Notes under the pieces: generated by a model
Told to the model about the DNA's origin: nothing
Seen by the model: the letters and a program-made list of their open reading frames with translations, nothing else
Databases searched by the model: none
Part shown: one piece after another, positions 34,481 to 44,802 of the stretch
Position numbering within the stretch: position 1 is the stretch's first letter
Layout of the letters: each line of letters starts with the position of its first letter
Translations under genes and position numbers: made by a program
From: Lentisphaerales bacterium
Lineage (GTDB): Bacteria; Verrucomicrobiota; Lentisphaeria; Lentisphaerales; Lentisphaeraceae
Length of the DNA stretch: 64,000 nucleotides
Assembly: GCA_022446985.1 (NCBI GenBank)
Contig: JAKVBD010000012.1
Coordinates: forward strand, 33,997-97,996
Direction of reading: 5' to 3'

Positions 34481-36541
34481 ATGCCTGAATATACAAAATT
34501 AAACTTGTTAGGCGAGGGCTCTCATGCCAAAGTTTACCTTGTTTCAGGCAGCGATGGTCAGCAGTATGCTTTAAAAGAATTTCTTCTTGGTCAGGATGAA
34601 GATTTCGATGAGTTGCAGAGCCGCTTTTTAGTCGAAAAAACAGTCCTTACTCAAGTTCAGAATCAGAATGTAGTTAAGTTGATAGATACCATTGAGCTTG
34701 GCATGGAGCGTTCCATTGTTATGGAGCTGTGCCAGCATGGCTGTTTAAAATCTCAGTTAAAGAATATCGGCCCTTTCTCTTTGGAAAGCACGATTATGTC
34801 CGGACTGTCAATTTTAGATGGATTAGAGGGTATGCATCAGGCAGGGTTTTTACACCGAGATTTAAAACCGGACAATATCCTGCAGGGAGAAGGAGGTGTC
34901 TTGAAAATTGCTGATATGGGATTGGCTAAAGGCACTGATTTTGAAAATAAGTACTGTCAGGGAACAGTGGCTTATATGTCTCCAGAGCAGCATACAGATT
35001 ATAATAACACCGATGAAAGATCGGATATTTATAGCGTCGGCGCGACTTTATACCATCTTTATACTGGCGAAGAACTTTTCAGTGGAAACAGTATTGAAGA
35101 TATTCTTGATTCTCACAAAAACTGTATCATACCGTCGTTGAAACACAGTCGTCCGGACTGTTCTCTCACTTTTAATCATGTCGTTCGTAAGATGATTGCC
35201 AAGAAACCGGCAGACAGGTACCAAAATGTCAGTGAAGTACGGCTTGATTTAGAAGCAGTGCTAAATGGTGTGCAAGGGATTAATGAACTGCCTTCTATTC
35301 AAAACATTAAAGTTTTGGCGGATACTTTGTCGAATGAAGACATACCGGTTTTAACTGCTCCAGGTTTATCTCAGAATAAAATTTACGGCATGGTTGCCTT
35401 GTTAGTTATTTGTCTAGGAATCATTTTGTTATTACCAACAAAGGAAGGTAAAACAGAGCCAGTTGTGACTCAATTGACGGAAGAAAGTAAAGATCTCACA
35501 GGCGAAGCCGCTATTGCTGACTTTGTTGAGGAAGTTGAAGAGCCGCAAGTTTTAATAGACGAATCTGTACCGGAAGTTTCGGAGAAAGCAGAAACTTCAG
35601 AAAGTGAAATAGAAGCCAGTTTAGAGTTAATTAAAGAGCCGATTGCGGCAGTTCAAGTACCTAAAAAAGTCGATGAATTCAAATATATAGAACCAATTCT
35701 TAGAAATCTGCCAATTCGATTACTGGAAGTCAGCAGTGATTTACTATCCTGTAAACTTTTAATAAAGAAGCAGGAGGTTGAAGTCCTTTATGGTGAAAGT
35801 AAGAATCAGGTAAAGGTTATAGAACTAACCAAAGATCAAGCGGTAGCGGTTTTCAACGACAAAGCCTACAGGCTAAAATTGGGCGAGAGCAATCTTTTCT
35901 ATACTGGTTTTCACAGGTTTATGATTAATGATAGAAAAGTAACCATGAGTCTGACGAGAAGTTATCGTAACTTAAAACTAGTGAAAGCAGGCATGAAGAG
36001 AGTTACTTTGATGGATAAAGATAATATAACTATTGAGCTTGAGGCCCAGAAGACCATTAGAGATTTTCTTAAACCAATATGGCCGCAAAAGCGCCAGGAG
36101 CTGGAAGGTCTGGCAGCAGGTGGAGTTCTGGAGTTTAAGGAGTTTCAGCACAAAGTTTTCCCGGTATTATTGACTGGAGTCGCGGGAAATAAAGTTCAAC
36201 TGATGGACTCAGTAGGTAAAAAAACAGTTAATAAAAAAAGTGAAATTATCTTAGGGCGTCTGCAGATCGTAAATGTCGAGACAGACTCTGCTGAGTTTAG
36301 GGATATTAGAACTTCTAAGTCCTACACTCTTTATAAAGATGAAAAATACATTTTGAAGAAAGCAGCACTATTTGTATACAAAGGTGAAACCCACCGAGTG
36401 ATCGACGGTAGTGTTTTCTTCGGTTATCCTGTAACATTTGAAGAGGATAAAATTAGTTTTAAAGTGGACGCAGATTTTAGTATTCACTTCGGATTCGATC
36501 AAGCGAGGATCTTCTTACCCCAGTATTTCTCGAACCAGTAG
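34481..36541 (+). CDS. Membrane-anchored Ser/Thr protein kinase
   Basis: 686 residues. Kinase domain (about 5-262): GEGSHAKVY, ALKEF, HRDLKPDN (His about 125), DMG in place of DFG, YMSPEQ. Catalytic Lys and Asp residues are kept. One transmembrane helix (about 302-320), then an acidic linker and about 280 residues of beta-rich sequence outside (about 405-686), without a family I recognise; it shows repeated short strands such as KVQLMDSVGKK and IVNVETDSAEFRDI. The first 280 residues are clearly paralogous to the kinase at 38.4 kb. Upstream, the 290-base gap from 34191 holds no gene; I see no firm promoter in it. Confidence 0.85.
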   Translation: MPEYTKLNLLGEGSHAKVYLVSGSDGQQYALKEFLLGQDEDFDELQSRFLVEKTVLTQVQNQNVVKLIDTIELGMERSIVMELCQHGCLKSQLKNIGPFSLESTIMSGLSILDGLEGMHQAGFLHRDLKPDNILQGEGGVLKIADMGLAKGTDFENKYCQGTVAYMSPEQHTDYNNTDERSDIYSVGATLYHLYTGEELFSGNSIEDILDSHKNCIIPSLKHSRPDCSLTFNHVVRKMIAKKPADRYQNVSEVRLDLEAVLNGVQGINELPSIQNIKVLADTLSNEDIPVLTAPGLSQNKIYGMVALLVICLGIILLLPTKEGKTEPVVTQLTEESKDLTGEAAIADFVEEVEEPQVLIDESVPEVSEKAETSESEIEASLELIKEPIAAVQVPKKVDEFKYIEPILRNLPIRLLEVSSDLLSCKLLIKKQEVEVLYGESKNQVKVIELTKDQAVAVFNDKAYRLKLGESNLFYTGFHRFMINDRKVTMSLTRSYRNLKLVKAGMKRVTLMDKDNITIELEAQKTIRDFLKPIWPQKRQELEGLAAGGVLEFKEFQHKVFPVLLTGVAGNKVQLMDSVGKKTVNKKSEIILGRLQIVNVETDSAEFRDIRTSKSYTLYKDEKYILKKAALFVYKGETHRVIDGSVFFGYPVTFEEDKISFKVDADFSIHFGFDQARIFLPQYFSNQ

Positions 36542-36608
36542 CAAAGAAAGTCTCAGCGCTATCCTGGCAATTACAGATCGTATAGAGCTATATTCAGCGT
36601 AAAATTGT

Positions 36609-38090
36609 TTACGTACCACAGAAAGTTGCTTTAACCTCTTCTTCAGGCTGTGGAGGAATAGAGTACCGGTCAAGCTTTTCTTGATAGTTATATGGATTTT
36701 TGAGAAGTTCATTCATTTCATGGAATGTAGAAAGATCTCCTTCATTGGCTCCTTGAATAGCTTTTTCAACCTGGTGGTTTCGAGGGATATATCGCGGATT
36801 AACCTGCCACATAGATTTTTTGATTTTTTCAAAGTCTTCTGAGGAGTTGAAATTGAGGCGTTTTAGCCAGGATTCTTTGAAATTTTTGAAATCTTCTGTT
36901 TCAGGGAAAAAGTCAGTATTTTCAGTCAAAGACTCTGCTAAATTTCTGAAGCCCAGGGTAAAGTCGAGTTCTTCTTTTTCCAGGTATTCCAGGAAAGCGT
37001 TTATGAGGTCATCATCTTCTTTTTTAAATTCAGAGTTGTGTACGAAGCCGAATTTAAGGGAGAGTCGCTCAAGCCACTGAGTTTCTAATAAGGTGGGAAT
37101 AGTAGAAAGTTCTTTATTTAATAGTTCTACAGCATCTTCACTTTTCTTGGCAATTAATGGAATTAAACAATCAGCTAAACGACACAGATTCCAGGCGCAT
37201 ATTTTTCGTTGACTATTGTAGGCATAGCGTCCATAAGAGTCTATAGAGCTGAACTTTTTGTCTGCCTTATAGATATCCATAAAAGCACAAGGACCAAAAT
37301 CGATCGTTTCCCCGCAGATTGTCGTGTTATCGGTGTTCATAACGCCGTGAATAAAACCCAAAGTCATCCATTGTGTGACAAGTGTGATTTGTTTGCGAAT
37401 AACCTTTCTGAGAAATAACAGTGCCGGATTAAGTTCTTCTGAATTTTCTTTCATTTCCTGGCGAATTTCGGGGAAGTGCCGGTCTATAGAGTAATCCATA
37501 AGCTCAATTAATTCGTTGTAGTCTCCTCGGTTCGCAAAGTACTGAAATGTACCAATACGAATATGACTGGATGCAACTCGGGTCAAAACTCCACCTGGAG
37601 TTTCTCCTCCGGGTCTAAATACTGAATCGCCTGTATGAACCGCAGCTAAGGCTCTGGTTGTGGGAACCCCGAGGTAGTGCATCGCTTCACTGACGATATA
37701 TTCACGAATAACTGGTCCGAGAGCCGATAAGCCATCGCCATTTCTGGAGTAGACAGTTGGTCCGGAACCTTTCAACTGGATATCGAAGCGTTGTTTTTTA
37801 GAATTGACAACTTCCCCGAGTAGCATCGCTCGGCCATCCCCCAGCCTGGGGACAAAACTGCCAAATTGATGGGCTGCGTATACTGTGGAGATTATTTGGG
37901 AGCCTTCTAGAATTTTTTGTCCACTAAATACTTGAGCTAATTCTTCTTGAGTTAATTCTTTTAGGTCAATACCTAATGTTTCTGCTAAGTCTTCATTATA
38001 GGCCAGTAGCTCAGGTGACGAAAATTCGTCAGGAGTAGATTCAGAATAAAAGGATTCAGGCAGGTCTACGTAAGTATTGTCAAATTTCAT
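36609..38090 (-). CDS. selO: SelO-family protein adenylyltransferase (YdiU/UPF0061)
   Basis: 493 residues, full length for the family. SelO has a kinase fold but binds ATP upside down and transfers AMP to Ser/Thr/Tyr of target proteins. Landmarks: AAHQFGSFVPRLGDGRAMLLGEV, the Lys in QLKGSGPTVYSRNGDG, LGVPTTRALA, GFIHGVMNTDNTTICGETIDFGPCAFMD (catalytic segment) and NPRYIPRNHQVEKAI. It ends TFCGT: the third-last residue is Cys, a position where some eukaryotic members have selenocysteine. It lies between two kinase genes, on the opposite strand to both. Confidence 0.93.
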   Translation of the reverse strand: MKFDNTYVDLPESFYSESTPDEFSSPELLAYNEDLAETLGIDLKELTQEELAQVFSGQKILEGSQIISTVYAAHQFGSFVPRLGDGRAMLLGEVVNSKKQRFDIQLKGSGPTVYSRNGDGLSALGPVIREYIVSEAMHYLGVPTTRALAAVHTGDSVFRPGGETPGGVLTRVASSHIRIGTFQYFANRGDYNELIELMDYSIDRHFPEIRQEMKENSEELNPALLFLRKVIRKQITLVTQWMTLGFIHGVMNTDNTTICGETIDFGPCAFMDIYKADKKFSSIDSYGRYAYNSQRKICAWNLCRLADCLIPLIAKKSEDAVELLNKELSTIPTLLETQWLERLSLKFGFVHNSEFKKEDDDLINAFLEYLEKEELDFTLGFRNLAESLTENTDFFPETEDFKNFKESWLKRLNFNSSEDFEKIKKSMWQVNPRYIPRNHQVEKAIQGANEGDLSTFHEMNELLKNPYNYQEKLDRYSIPPQPEEEVKATFCGT

Positions 38091-38371
38091 AAGTGGTCAT
38101 TAGTCTCATAGTTAGGCGGAATATAGAAGTACCTTAATTTTTTACAATATTCAGCTCAAGGATGAAATATCTTAACTTGCCAAATAAAAAAAAACTTTCA
38201 GGCTGTGCTCCCGAGGTCGACCTTTTTTGTAGTTAAAAAAACTGTTACAGACGTTAATTATTGTATAATCCTTTCAGAGTTTAGTTTAGATAAATGCTGT
38301 AAGTTGACTTACTTTTTGCATAAAATGGTTAAAGTAAAGTTTATCTAAGAGTCTGATCTAACAGCTGAAGT

Positions 38372-39340
38372 ATGAAAGATTTGAAAAAACTTGGTCTTCT
38401 GGGAGAAGGAGCTTACGCTAAAGTATTTTTAGTGGAGGACCCTCAAGGTATTCAATTTGCCTTGAAAGAGTATTCTTTGAATGTAGCTAAAGCAGATGAA
38501 CAAAGAGCATACTTTAAGGCAGAGTCGGTAATCTATGGCAAAGAGCTGTCGAATAATGTTGTAAAACTTTACGAATTCTGGGAAGAAGAGAATAAGCTTT
38601 GTTTACTTTTTGAGTACTGTGAATATGGCTGTTTAAAGCACCAGTTACGGGAAAAAGGTCCTTTTAATTTACGTAAGACTCTCAAGGTCGGAATTTGTAC
38701 CTTAAATGCTTTGGCGTCACTGCATAAAGAGAATATTGTTCATCGAGATGTAAAGCCAAATAATATTCTTCAAGGACGTAAAGGAATTCTTAAACTGGCA
38801 GATCTTGGTCTCGCGAAAGTTGATGGATTACCCGATGCCAAGTGTCCCCATGGTAGTGTAGCTTATATTTCTCCCGAGCAGTACTTAAATTATAATAATG
38901 TAGATTTTAGATCAGATATTTATAGCGTAGGAGCCACCTTGTATCACCTTTATACAGGTAAGGAGGTCTACTCAGGCAAGGATTTAAGTGATATTTTGGA
39001 TTCCCACCAAAACTGCGTGATTCCGAATATTCGTGATCTGCGTCCAGATTGCCCGTTGAGTTTTAACCATATTATCAGGAAAATGATCTCTAAAAATCCT
39101 GCGGACAGGTATCAGTCAGCAGAAGAGGCATTTACAGACTTGAGTCGGGTTCTTGAAGGTATTTCGACGATTCATGAGTTACCTTCCATTAAAAAATTTA
39201 AAGAGGAAGTTAATATACAGGAGAATATCGAGACAATTCCGGATATAGCCCTTGTTGAGGAAGAGCGCAATAATCAGATTGCGCTCATTGTTATTTTGCT
39301 CTCAGTCGTCATTGTCTTGTGTTTAATTTTTCTGATTTAA
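38372..39340 (+). CDS. Tail-anchored Ser/Thr protein kinase, paralogue of the 34.5-kb kinase
   Basis: 322 residues. Kinase domain (about 5-262): GEGAYAKVF, ALKEY, HRDVKPNN (about 124; Asn replaces the usual Asp after Pro), DLG, YISPEQ. The C-terminal 20 residues form a transmembrane helix that ends the protein, so there is no outside domain. It shares long stretches with the 34.5-kb kinase (for example RSDIYSVGATLYHLYTG and LPSI). The two may have arisen by duplication, with selO between them. It converges with the symporter gene with a gap of 2 bases. Confidence 0.88.
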   Translation: MKDLKKLGLLGEGAYAKVFLVEDPQGIQFALKEYSLNVAKADEQRAYFKAESVIYGKELSNNVVKLYEFWEEENKLCLLFEYCEYGCLKHQLREKGPFNLRKTLKVGICTLNALASLHKENIVHRDVKPNNILQGRKGILKLADLGLAKVDGLPDAKCPHGSVAYISPEQYLNYNNVDFRSDIYSVGATLYHLYTGKEVYSGKDLSDILDSHQNCVIPNIRDLRPDCPLSFNHIIRKMISKNPADRYQSAEEAFTDLSRVLEGISTIHELPSIKKFKEEVNIQENIETIPDIALVEEERNNQIALIVILLSVVIVLCLIFLI

Positions 39341-39342
39341 TT

Positions 39343-41100
39343 TCATTCAGAATCAGTTTCTTTTATGCTGCCGGATTCTTTGGCGAATTTAAATAAGGCA
39401 AAGACAGCAGCTGAAATAAATAGTAGCGCACAAATTTTCTCAAATGTCGCCACTTCGCCAATGACACTCATATCTGCAAAGTTGATGTAAATACCAATGA
39501 CTATACAGACGAGGATAATTCCAGCTGGCTTAGCACCTTTCCATGGCGTCATATCGACATCTCCTGAGTATTTATGCTCAAATGGCTCAGACATTGGTTT
39601 CATTTGACCCATGATAAGCATAATGGCGATTGAGCTTAAAAGAACTGTGGCGATGAAGTGGAAGTTATTAAAAATAAAAGAATCGGATGCTGGGTCAATA
39701 ATTCCCCCCAAAGATGGAATAAAGTAAACAGCCAAAATGATTGCAAAGGCGAAAACCATACCAGTATTTGCCGCAATTGCCGGTACCCGTTTAGTTAACA
39801 TGCCAACAAGGACAACGGCAAAGATCGGCACGAAGTAAATGGCATTCATTTTCTGCAGGTAGCCGAATATACTGTCCTGGCCGATGAGTAATGGAGCGAT
39901 AACCATGGCGAAGATGGCGATTGCCCAACCAAATTTTTTACCAATGCCGATGACTTCTTCTTCGCTTGCATCCTTTTTGAGAATTCCCTTATAGACTCCA
40001 AGGCTGAAAAGCGTACAAGTCGAGTTTAGAGCCGAGTTGAATGAGCTTAAGATGGCTCCTAAGAGAACGGCAGAGAAAAAGCCGGTCATCCAGGTAGGCA
40101 TAACCTTCTGGACAAGTAGTCCATATGCCTGGTCCGCAGCAAGATTATCATTTGGATTGAGAGGGATTTCTATTTGTTTTGTGACGTGAAAGTAGTAGGC
40201 GAGAAGTCCAGGGAGAACAAGAATGAGAGGTCCGAGTATTTTGAGGCCGCCGGCAAGAAGAACGCCTTTTTGACCTTCAGCCAGATTTGTCGCACCAAAA
40301 GTCCGTTGAATAATTTGCTGGTTTGTACACCAGTAGAAGAGGTTAAGTAGAAGGACTCCGGTAAATAAAGTGTAGAAAGGCACATCGCCATCCGGCTTGG
40401 AAATAGAGTTAAACTTTTCAGGAATAGTCTCTTTAACGATGCGGTAGCCTTCAAAAATACCTTTGCCGTCACTTGCCAGATCCAAAGCGAAAAAGCTTAT
40501 TGCGATACCGCCGATTAACAGTCCAAAACCATTGAGAGTATCCGAAACCGCAACAGCTCTTAAACCTCCGAAAATAGCGTAGACAGAACCTAAGATGCCA
40601 ATAAGAACTACCACAATCCAGATACAGCTTTTGTAGTCCATATTGAGAATTTCAGTTAAATTTAAGATGTTCACCATTCCGGTAGCCCCGGTGTAAAGGA
40701 TGAGCGGTAGAAGAATGACAGTATAGGCAAATATAAATATTAGAGAAGTGATTTTTCTTGTTGTAGAATTAAAGCGCTCTTCAAGAAATTGTGGAACTGT
40801 AGCAATACCACTGCGTAAAAAACGAGGTAGGAAAAACAGGGCCATAATAACCAGTGATACAGCAGCGATGACTTCCCAGGCCATAACACTCAGACCATTT
40901 AAAAATGCGTTGCCGTTGAGACCGACGAGCTGTTCTGTAGATAAATTGGTAAGCATAAGAGAACCGGCTATAAAGCCTGCGGTCAGACTACGGCCTCCTA
41001 AGAAGTAACCATCTGAAGAATCATGATCATCCTTACGTGTTACGTACATGGTTATGCCAAATACAGTAGCGGTGAAAAGAATAAAAGTGACAAATAACAT
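39343..41100 (-). CDS. Sodium:solute symporter (SSS/SLC5 family), copy 1
   Basis: 585 residues, about 13-14 helices. The family features are seen: the N-terminal helix then YFLGGRSLTAGFIAGSLMLTNLSTEQLVGLNG, IPQFLEERF-like VPQFLEERF, AIFGGLRAVAVSDTLNGFG, WCTNQQIIQRTFGA and LGAILSSFNSALNSTCTLF. This is the sugar/inositol-like branch (SGLT type), but the substrate is not certain. Copy 2 lies directly upstream on the same strand; both are very similar along their whole length, so this is a tandem duplication. Confidence 0.9.
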   Translation of the reverse strand: MLFVTFILFTATVFGITMYVTRKDDHDSSDGYFLGGRSLTAGFIAGSLMLTNLSTEQLVGLNGNAFLNGLSVMAWEVIAAVSLVIMALFFLPRFLRSGIATVPQFLEERFNSTTRKITSLIFIFAYTVILLPLILYTGATGMVNILNLTEILNMDYKSCIWIVVVLIGILGSVYAIFGGLRAVAVSDTLNGFGLLIGGIAISFFALDLASDGKGIFEGYRIVKETIPEKFNSISKPDGDVPFYTLFTGVLLLNLFYWCTNQQIIQRTFGATNLAEGQKGVLLAGGLKILGPLILVLPGLLAYYFHVTKQIEIPLNPNDNLAADQAYGLLVQKVMPTWMTGFFSAVLLGAILSSFNSALNSTCTLFSLGVYKGILKKDASEEEVIGIGKKFGWAIAIFAMVIAPLLIGQDSIFGYLQKMNAIYFVPIFAVVLVGMLTKRVPAIAANTGMVFAFAIILAVYFIPSLGGIIDPASDSFIFNNFHFIATVLLSSIAIMLIMGQMKPMSEPFEHKYSGDVDMTPWKGAKPAGIILVCIVIGIYINFADMSVIGEVATFEKICALLFISAAVFALFKFAKESGSIKETDSE

Positions 41101-41222
41101 ATGGAACCCCTTTATCTTCCAATTCTGTGCAGAAATTTTATATAACTATACACATAAATGTATATGAAATGAAGACGTTAAATAAAAGTTATCATGGGTA
41201 GCTTGTTGTACAGCGTTAGCTA

Positions 41223-41257
41223 ATAAAAAAGCTGCAGCCCGGTGAGAGACTGCAGCT
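41223..41257 (-). terminator. Rho-independent terminator between the two symporter genes
   Basis: AGCTGCAG (41230-41237) and CTGCAGCT (41250-41257) form an 8-bp stem with a 12-base loop; on the minus strand it is followed by TTTTTTA. It ends the transcript of copy 2, so copy 1 must have its own promoter in 41101-41222. Confidence 0.85.
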
Positions 41258-41284
41258 AATTAGTGAAGAGTTGGTATTTAAAAA

Positions 41285-43075
41285 TTATGAGTGGGAATTC
41301 TCAGCTTCCAGATCTATGTCACTATCTTCATTTTTAGTTGAATTACCCTTTTCTTTGGCAAATTTAAATATTGCAAAAGCACCGCAGAGAACGAATAGCG
41401 CAGCGCAGACTTTTTCTACACCTTCGACTTCTCCGATAACACTCATGTCGGCGAAATTAACATAGATAGCGACCACGATTGCAATGAGGATAATTCCGGC
41501 TGGCTTGGCACCTTTCCATGGAGTCATATCAACATCCCCCGAATGTTTGTGGATGAAAGGCTGAGCCATAGGTTTGACTTGGCCGATAATTAGCATGATG
41601 GCAATAGAAGTCAGAAGTACTATTGCGATAAAGTGGAAATTGTGGAAGATAAAATTACCGGAAGCTGGATCGATGATACCACCCATGCCAGGCACGAAAT
41701 AAACTCCTATAATAACAGCGAAAGCGAAAACCATTCCTGTATTGGCTGCAATTGCCGGGACGCGTTTAGTGAGCATGCCAACAAGTACAACCGCAAAAAT
41801 TGGTACAAAATATATGGCATTCATTTTCTGTAGATAACCAAAAATACTGGCCTGACCTTCTAGAAGCGGAGCAATTATCATTGACGAAATGGCAATGATC
41901 CAACCAAACTTTTTACCGATACCGATGACTTGGTCTTCTGTTGCATTTTTCTTGATGATGCCTTTGTAAACACCAAGACTAAAAAGAGTACATGTTGAGT
42001 TTAGAGCCGAGTTAAAAGAACTAAGGATAGCACCAAGGAGAACAGCTGAAAAGAAACCTTTCATCCACTCAGGCATAACAGTTTGAACTAATACACCATA
42101 AGCCTGGTCAGCATCTGGTGAACCGTCAGCTTTTAAAGGCATTTCCATAAGACCGTTTTGGTGAAAGTAAAATGCCAATAGACCAGGAAGAACAAGAATA
42201 AGTGGACCTAAAACTTTTAATCCACCGGCAAGAAGTACACCTTTTTGACCCTCAGCGAGATTTGTAGCTCCAAAAGTACGCTGAATGATTTGCTGGTTAG
42301 TCGTCCAGTAGAAGAGGTTTAAGAGAAGTACTCCAGTAAAGAGTGTGTAGAAAGGAACGTCACCATCCGGGTTGGAGATAGCATTGAATTTCTGAGGAAT
42401 ACCTTCTTTGACAATGTTATAGCCTTCAAAGATGCCTTTGCCATCTCCCACCATAGAAAGAGCAAAATAACTGATGGCAATACCACCGACAAGAAGGCCA
42501 AAACCGTTTAATGTATCTGAAACTGCCACCGCCTTAAGACCACCAAAAATAGCGTAGATAGAACCAATAACCCCAATGAGTATAACAACAATCCACAGGC
42601 ACTGAGTGAATTCCATATTTAGCATTTCAGTCAGGCCTAAAATACTGATCATGCCTTTTGCTCCTGTAAATAAGATTAGTGGAAGAAGAATAACTGCGTA
42701 AGCGAATATGAAGATGATTGAAGTGATTTTGCGGGTGGTAGCGTTGAAACGCTCTTCGAGAAATTGTGGAACGGTGGCTATACCACTGCGCAGAAATTTT
42801 GGCAGGAAAAAGAGAGCCATAATTACCAGAGAAATCGCCGCTACAACTTCCCAGGCCATAACACTCAGACCATTTATAAAGGCACTACCATTTAAGCCAA
42901 CCAACTGTTCCGTTGAAAGGTTAGTTAACATAAGAGAACCAGCGATAAAGCCTGCGGTCAGGCTGCGACCTCCTAAGAAGTAACCATCGGATGAATCATG
43001 ATCGTCTTTTCTGGTGATGTACATTGTTACTGCAAATACCCCGGCAGTAAACAATAGAAATGTGAAGAATAGCAT
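41285..43075 (-). CDS. Sodium:solute symporter (SSS/SLC5 family), copy 2
   Basis: 596 residues, collinear with copy 1, with the same YFLGGRSL, AVAVSDTLNG, TTNQQIIQRTFGATN and LGAILSSFNSALNSTCTLF segments. The main differences are a slightly longer acidic tail (NEDSDIDLEAENSHS) and scattered changes in the loops. A terminator follows its stop. Upstream, 43076-43353 has no gene. Its substrate is unknown; a role with the DUF1501/PSD1 or sulfatase genes can only be guessed. Confidence 0.9.
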   Translation of the reverse strand: MLFFTFLLFTAGVFAVTMYITRKDDHDSSDGYFLGGRSLTAGFIAGSLMLTNLSTEQLVGLNGSAFINGLSVMAWEVVAAISLVIMALFFLPKFLRSGIATVPQFLEERFNATTRKITSIIFIFAYAVILLPLILFTGAKGMISILGLTEMLNMEFTQCLWIVVILIGVIGSIYAIFGGLKAVAVSDTLNGFGLLVGGIAISYFALSMVGDGKGIFEGYNIVKEGIPQKFNAISNPDGDVPFYTLFTGVLLLNLFYWTTNQQIIQRTFGATNLAEGQKGVLLAGGLKVLGPLILVLPGLLAFYFHQNGLMEMPLKADGSPDADQAYGVLVQTVMPEWMKGFFSAVLLGAILSSFNSALNSTCTLFSLGVYKGIIKKNATEDQVIGIGKKFGWIIAISSMIIAPLLEGQASIFGYLQKMNAIYFVPIFAVVLVGMLTKRVPAIAANTGMVFAFAVIIGVYFVPGMGGIIDPASGNFIFHNFHFIAIVLLTSIAIMLIIGQVKPMAQPFIHKHSGDVDMTPWKGAKPAGIILIAIVVAIYVNFADMSVIGEVEGVEKVCAALFVLCGAFAIFKFAKEKGNSTKNEDSDIDLEAENSHS

Positions 43076-43353
43076 ATTAGACCTTAAGTTATGCTTTTTA
43101 GTTATTCCAAAGAGTTATTTTCTCATTACAACACACTGCTGTCGTTGAAAACCACTACACAGACAAAGTTGAGTACTCTTTAATAACGTTCAATTGACAA
43201 AATATTACTAAAATTAATCGCACTCGAAATAAATTAATTAACTTTATCTTTTGAAAGATGAAATTTAATGGAGAATAGTTTTAGTCTTGATGGATAATAT
43301 TTTTATTTGGGAAGGGGGGAGGCTTACAGAAATCCTCTTGCTTTTAGGATTAT

Positions 43354-44790
43354 TTAACTGATAATCTCGTGGATCGGTTCGGTATGCTCAACTCCTACCA
43401 GCTTTCTGTCCAAGCCGCCATAAAAGTAGGAAAGAGCATTGGGGTCAATACCCATCTGATGAAGTACCGTTGCGTGAAGTCGGTTGACATGCATTGGCTT
43501 TTCAACGGCGACATTTCCAAGCTCATCTGTTGCACCAACGCTTACACCGCCCTTGATGCCGCCACCAGCCATCCACATGGTGAATCCTTTAGCATTATGA
43601 TCTCGTCCAGTACCTTTAGCGTACTCTGCAGTAGGCTGGCGACCAAATTCACCACCCCAGACTATGAGTGTTTCATCAAATAACCCGCGATCTTTCAAAT
43701 CCTGGATCAAACCGGCGATAGGAAGGTCTGTTCTGCCACAGTGGTGAGTATGATTTGAGACCATATCGTTGTGGGCATCCCAGGTATCATCATTGTGACC
43801 ACCTCCTGAATAAAGTTGTATGTAACGAACGCCGCGCTCGACCATACGTCGAGCCAGTAGGCACTTGGTGCCGAACTCAGAGGTACGCTTATTGTTTATG
43901 CCATACATCGCCAAAGTTTTTTCATTTTCTTTACTGAAGTCTACGGCCTCAGGAGCATGGGACTGCATCTTGTAAGCCAGCTCATAATTGGCAATGCGAG
44001 CTGATAGGTTGGTGTTATCAACACGGCTCGATAAGTGCTGAGAGTTAAACTCATTCAGTGAGTCAAGCATGATCCTTTGCTGTTTCTCTGTAAGGCCTTT
44101 CTGACGATTGAGGTTGAGTATAGGAGCTCCTTTAGAGCGCATGACAGTTCCCTGGTATGACGCCGGCATATAACCGCTGCTCCAGTTTTTGGCACCAGAA
44201 ATCGGCCCCCCCTTGGAGTCTAGCATGACTACATGACCAGGAAGGTTTTCGTTGACCGATCCAAGTCCATAGTTGACCCAGGAACCAAGACATGGATTGC
44301 CTGAGAGAAGGCTGCCTGAGTTCATTTGCAGCATAGCAGAGCCGTGAATAGGGGAGTCCGCTTGCATGGATTTCAGAAAGGCCAGATCATCGGCATGTTT
44401 GGATAAATTCGGGAATAGATCAGAAATCCACTGACCGCTTTGACCGTACTGTTTAAATTTCCACTTTGGGCCAACGACACGGCCTTCATTCTTATGACCA
44501 CCACGCCCATGAGTTTTCACCGGGATAGTTTTGCCGTCCAGTTTATATAGAGTTGGCTTGTAGTCAAAGGTGTCCACCTGAGAAGGACCGCCATACATGA
44601 AGAGGAAGATGACTGATTTTGCTTTGGGAGCAATCATTGGCTTTTTAGGAGCCAATGGATTTTGCCAGCTTGATTTTCCATCTGCCGCATGAGCTTGTCC
44701 GCCAAGAAAGCCGTCCTTAGTTAAAATATCTGCCAGAGCAAGTGAGGTAAATCCGGCGCCCATATCTGTTAAAAAGCTTCTTCTATTCAT
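43354..44790 (-). CDS. DUF1501 protein with Tat signal
   Basis: 478 residues. The N-terminus MNRRSFLTDMGAGF looks like a twin-arginine signal. DUF1501 proteins belong to the alkaline-phosphatase/sulfatase-like superfamily and are common in Planctomycetes and Lentisphaerae, where they are paired with PSD1 cytochrome-like proteins; their function is unknown. Landmarks: SVIFLFMYGGPSQVDTFDYKP, FPNLSKHADDLAFLKSM, GSWVNYGLGS, CLLARRMVERGVRYIQLYSGGGHNDDTWDAH, GGEFGRQPTAE and GRDHNAKGFTMWMAGGGIKGG. It starts 12 bases after the PSD1 gene, with AAGGAG as ribosome site. Confidence 0.9.
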   Translation of the reverse strand: MNRRSFLTDMGAGFTSLALADILTKDGFLGGQAHAADGKSSWQNPLAPKKPMIAPKAKSVIFLFMYGGPSQVDTFDYKPTLYKLDGKTIPVKTHGRGGHKNEGRVVGPKWKFKQYGQSGQWISDLFPNLSKHADDLAFLKSMQADSPIHGSAMLQMNSGSLLSGNPCLGSWVNYGLGSVNENLPGHVVMLDSKGGPISGAKNWSSGYMPASYQGTVMRSKGAPILNLNRQKGLTEKQQRIMLDSLNEFNSQHLSSRVDNTNLSARIANYELAYKMQSHAPEAVDFSKENEKTLAMYGINNKRTSEFGTKCLLARRMVERGVRYIQLYSGGGHNDDTWDAHNDMVSNHTHHCGRTDLPIAGLIQDLKDRGLFDETLIVWGGEFGRQPTAEYAKGTGRDHNAKGFTMWMAGGGIKGGVSVGATDELGNVAVEKPMHVNRLHATVLHQMGIDPNALSYFYGGLDRKLVGVEHTEPIHEIIS

Positions 44791-44802
44791 TATTAAATCT
44801 CC

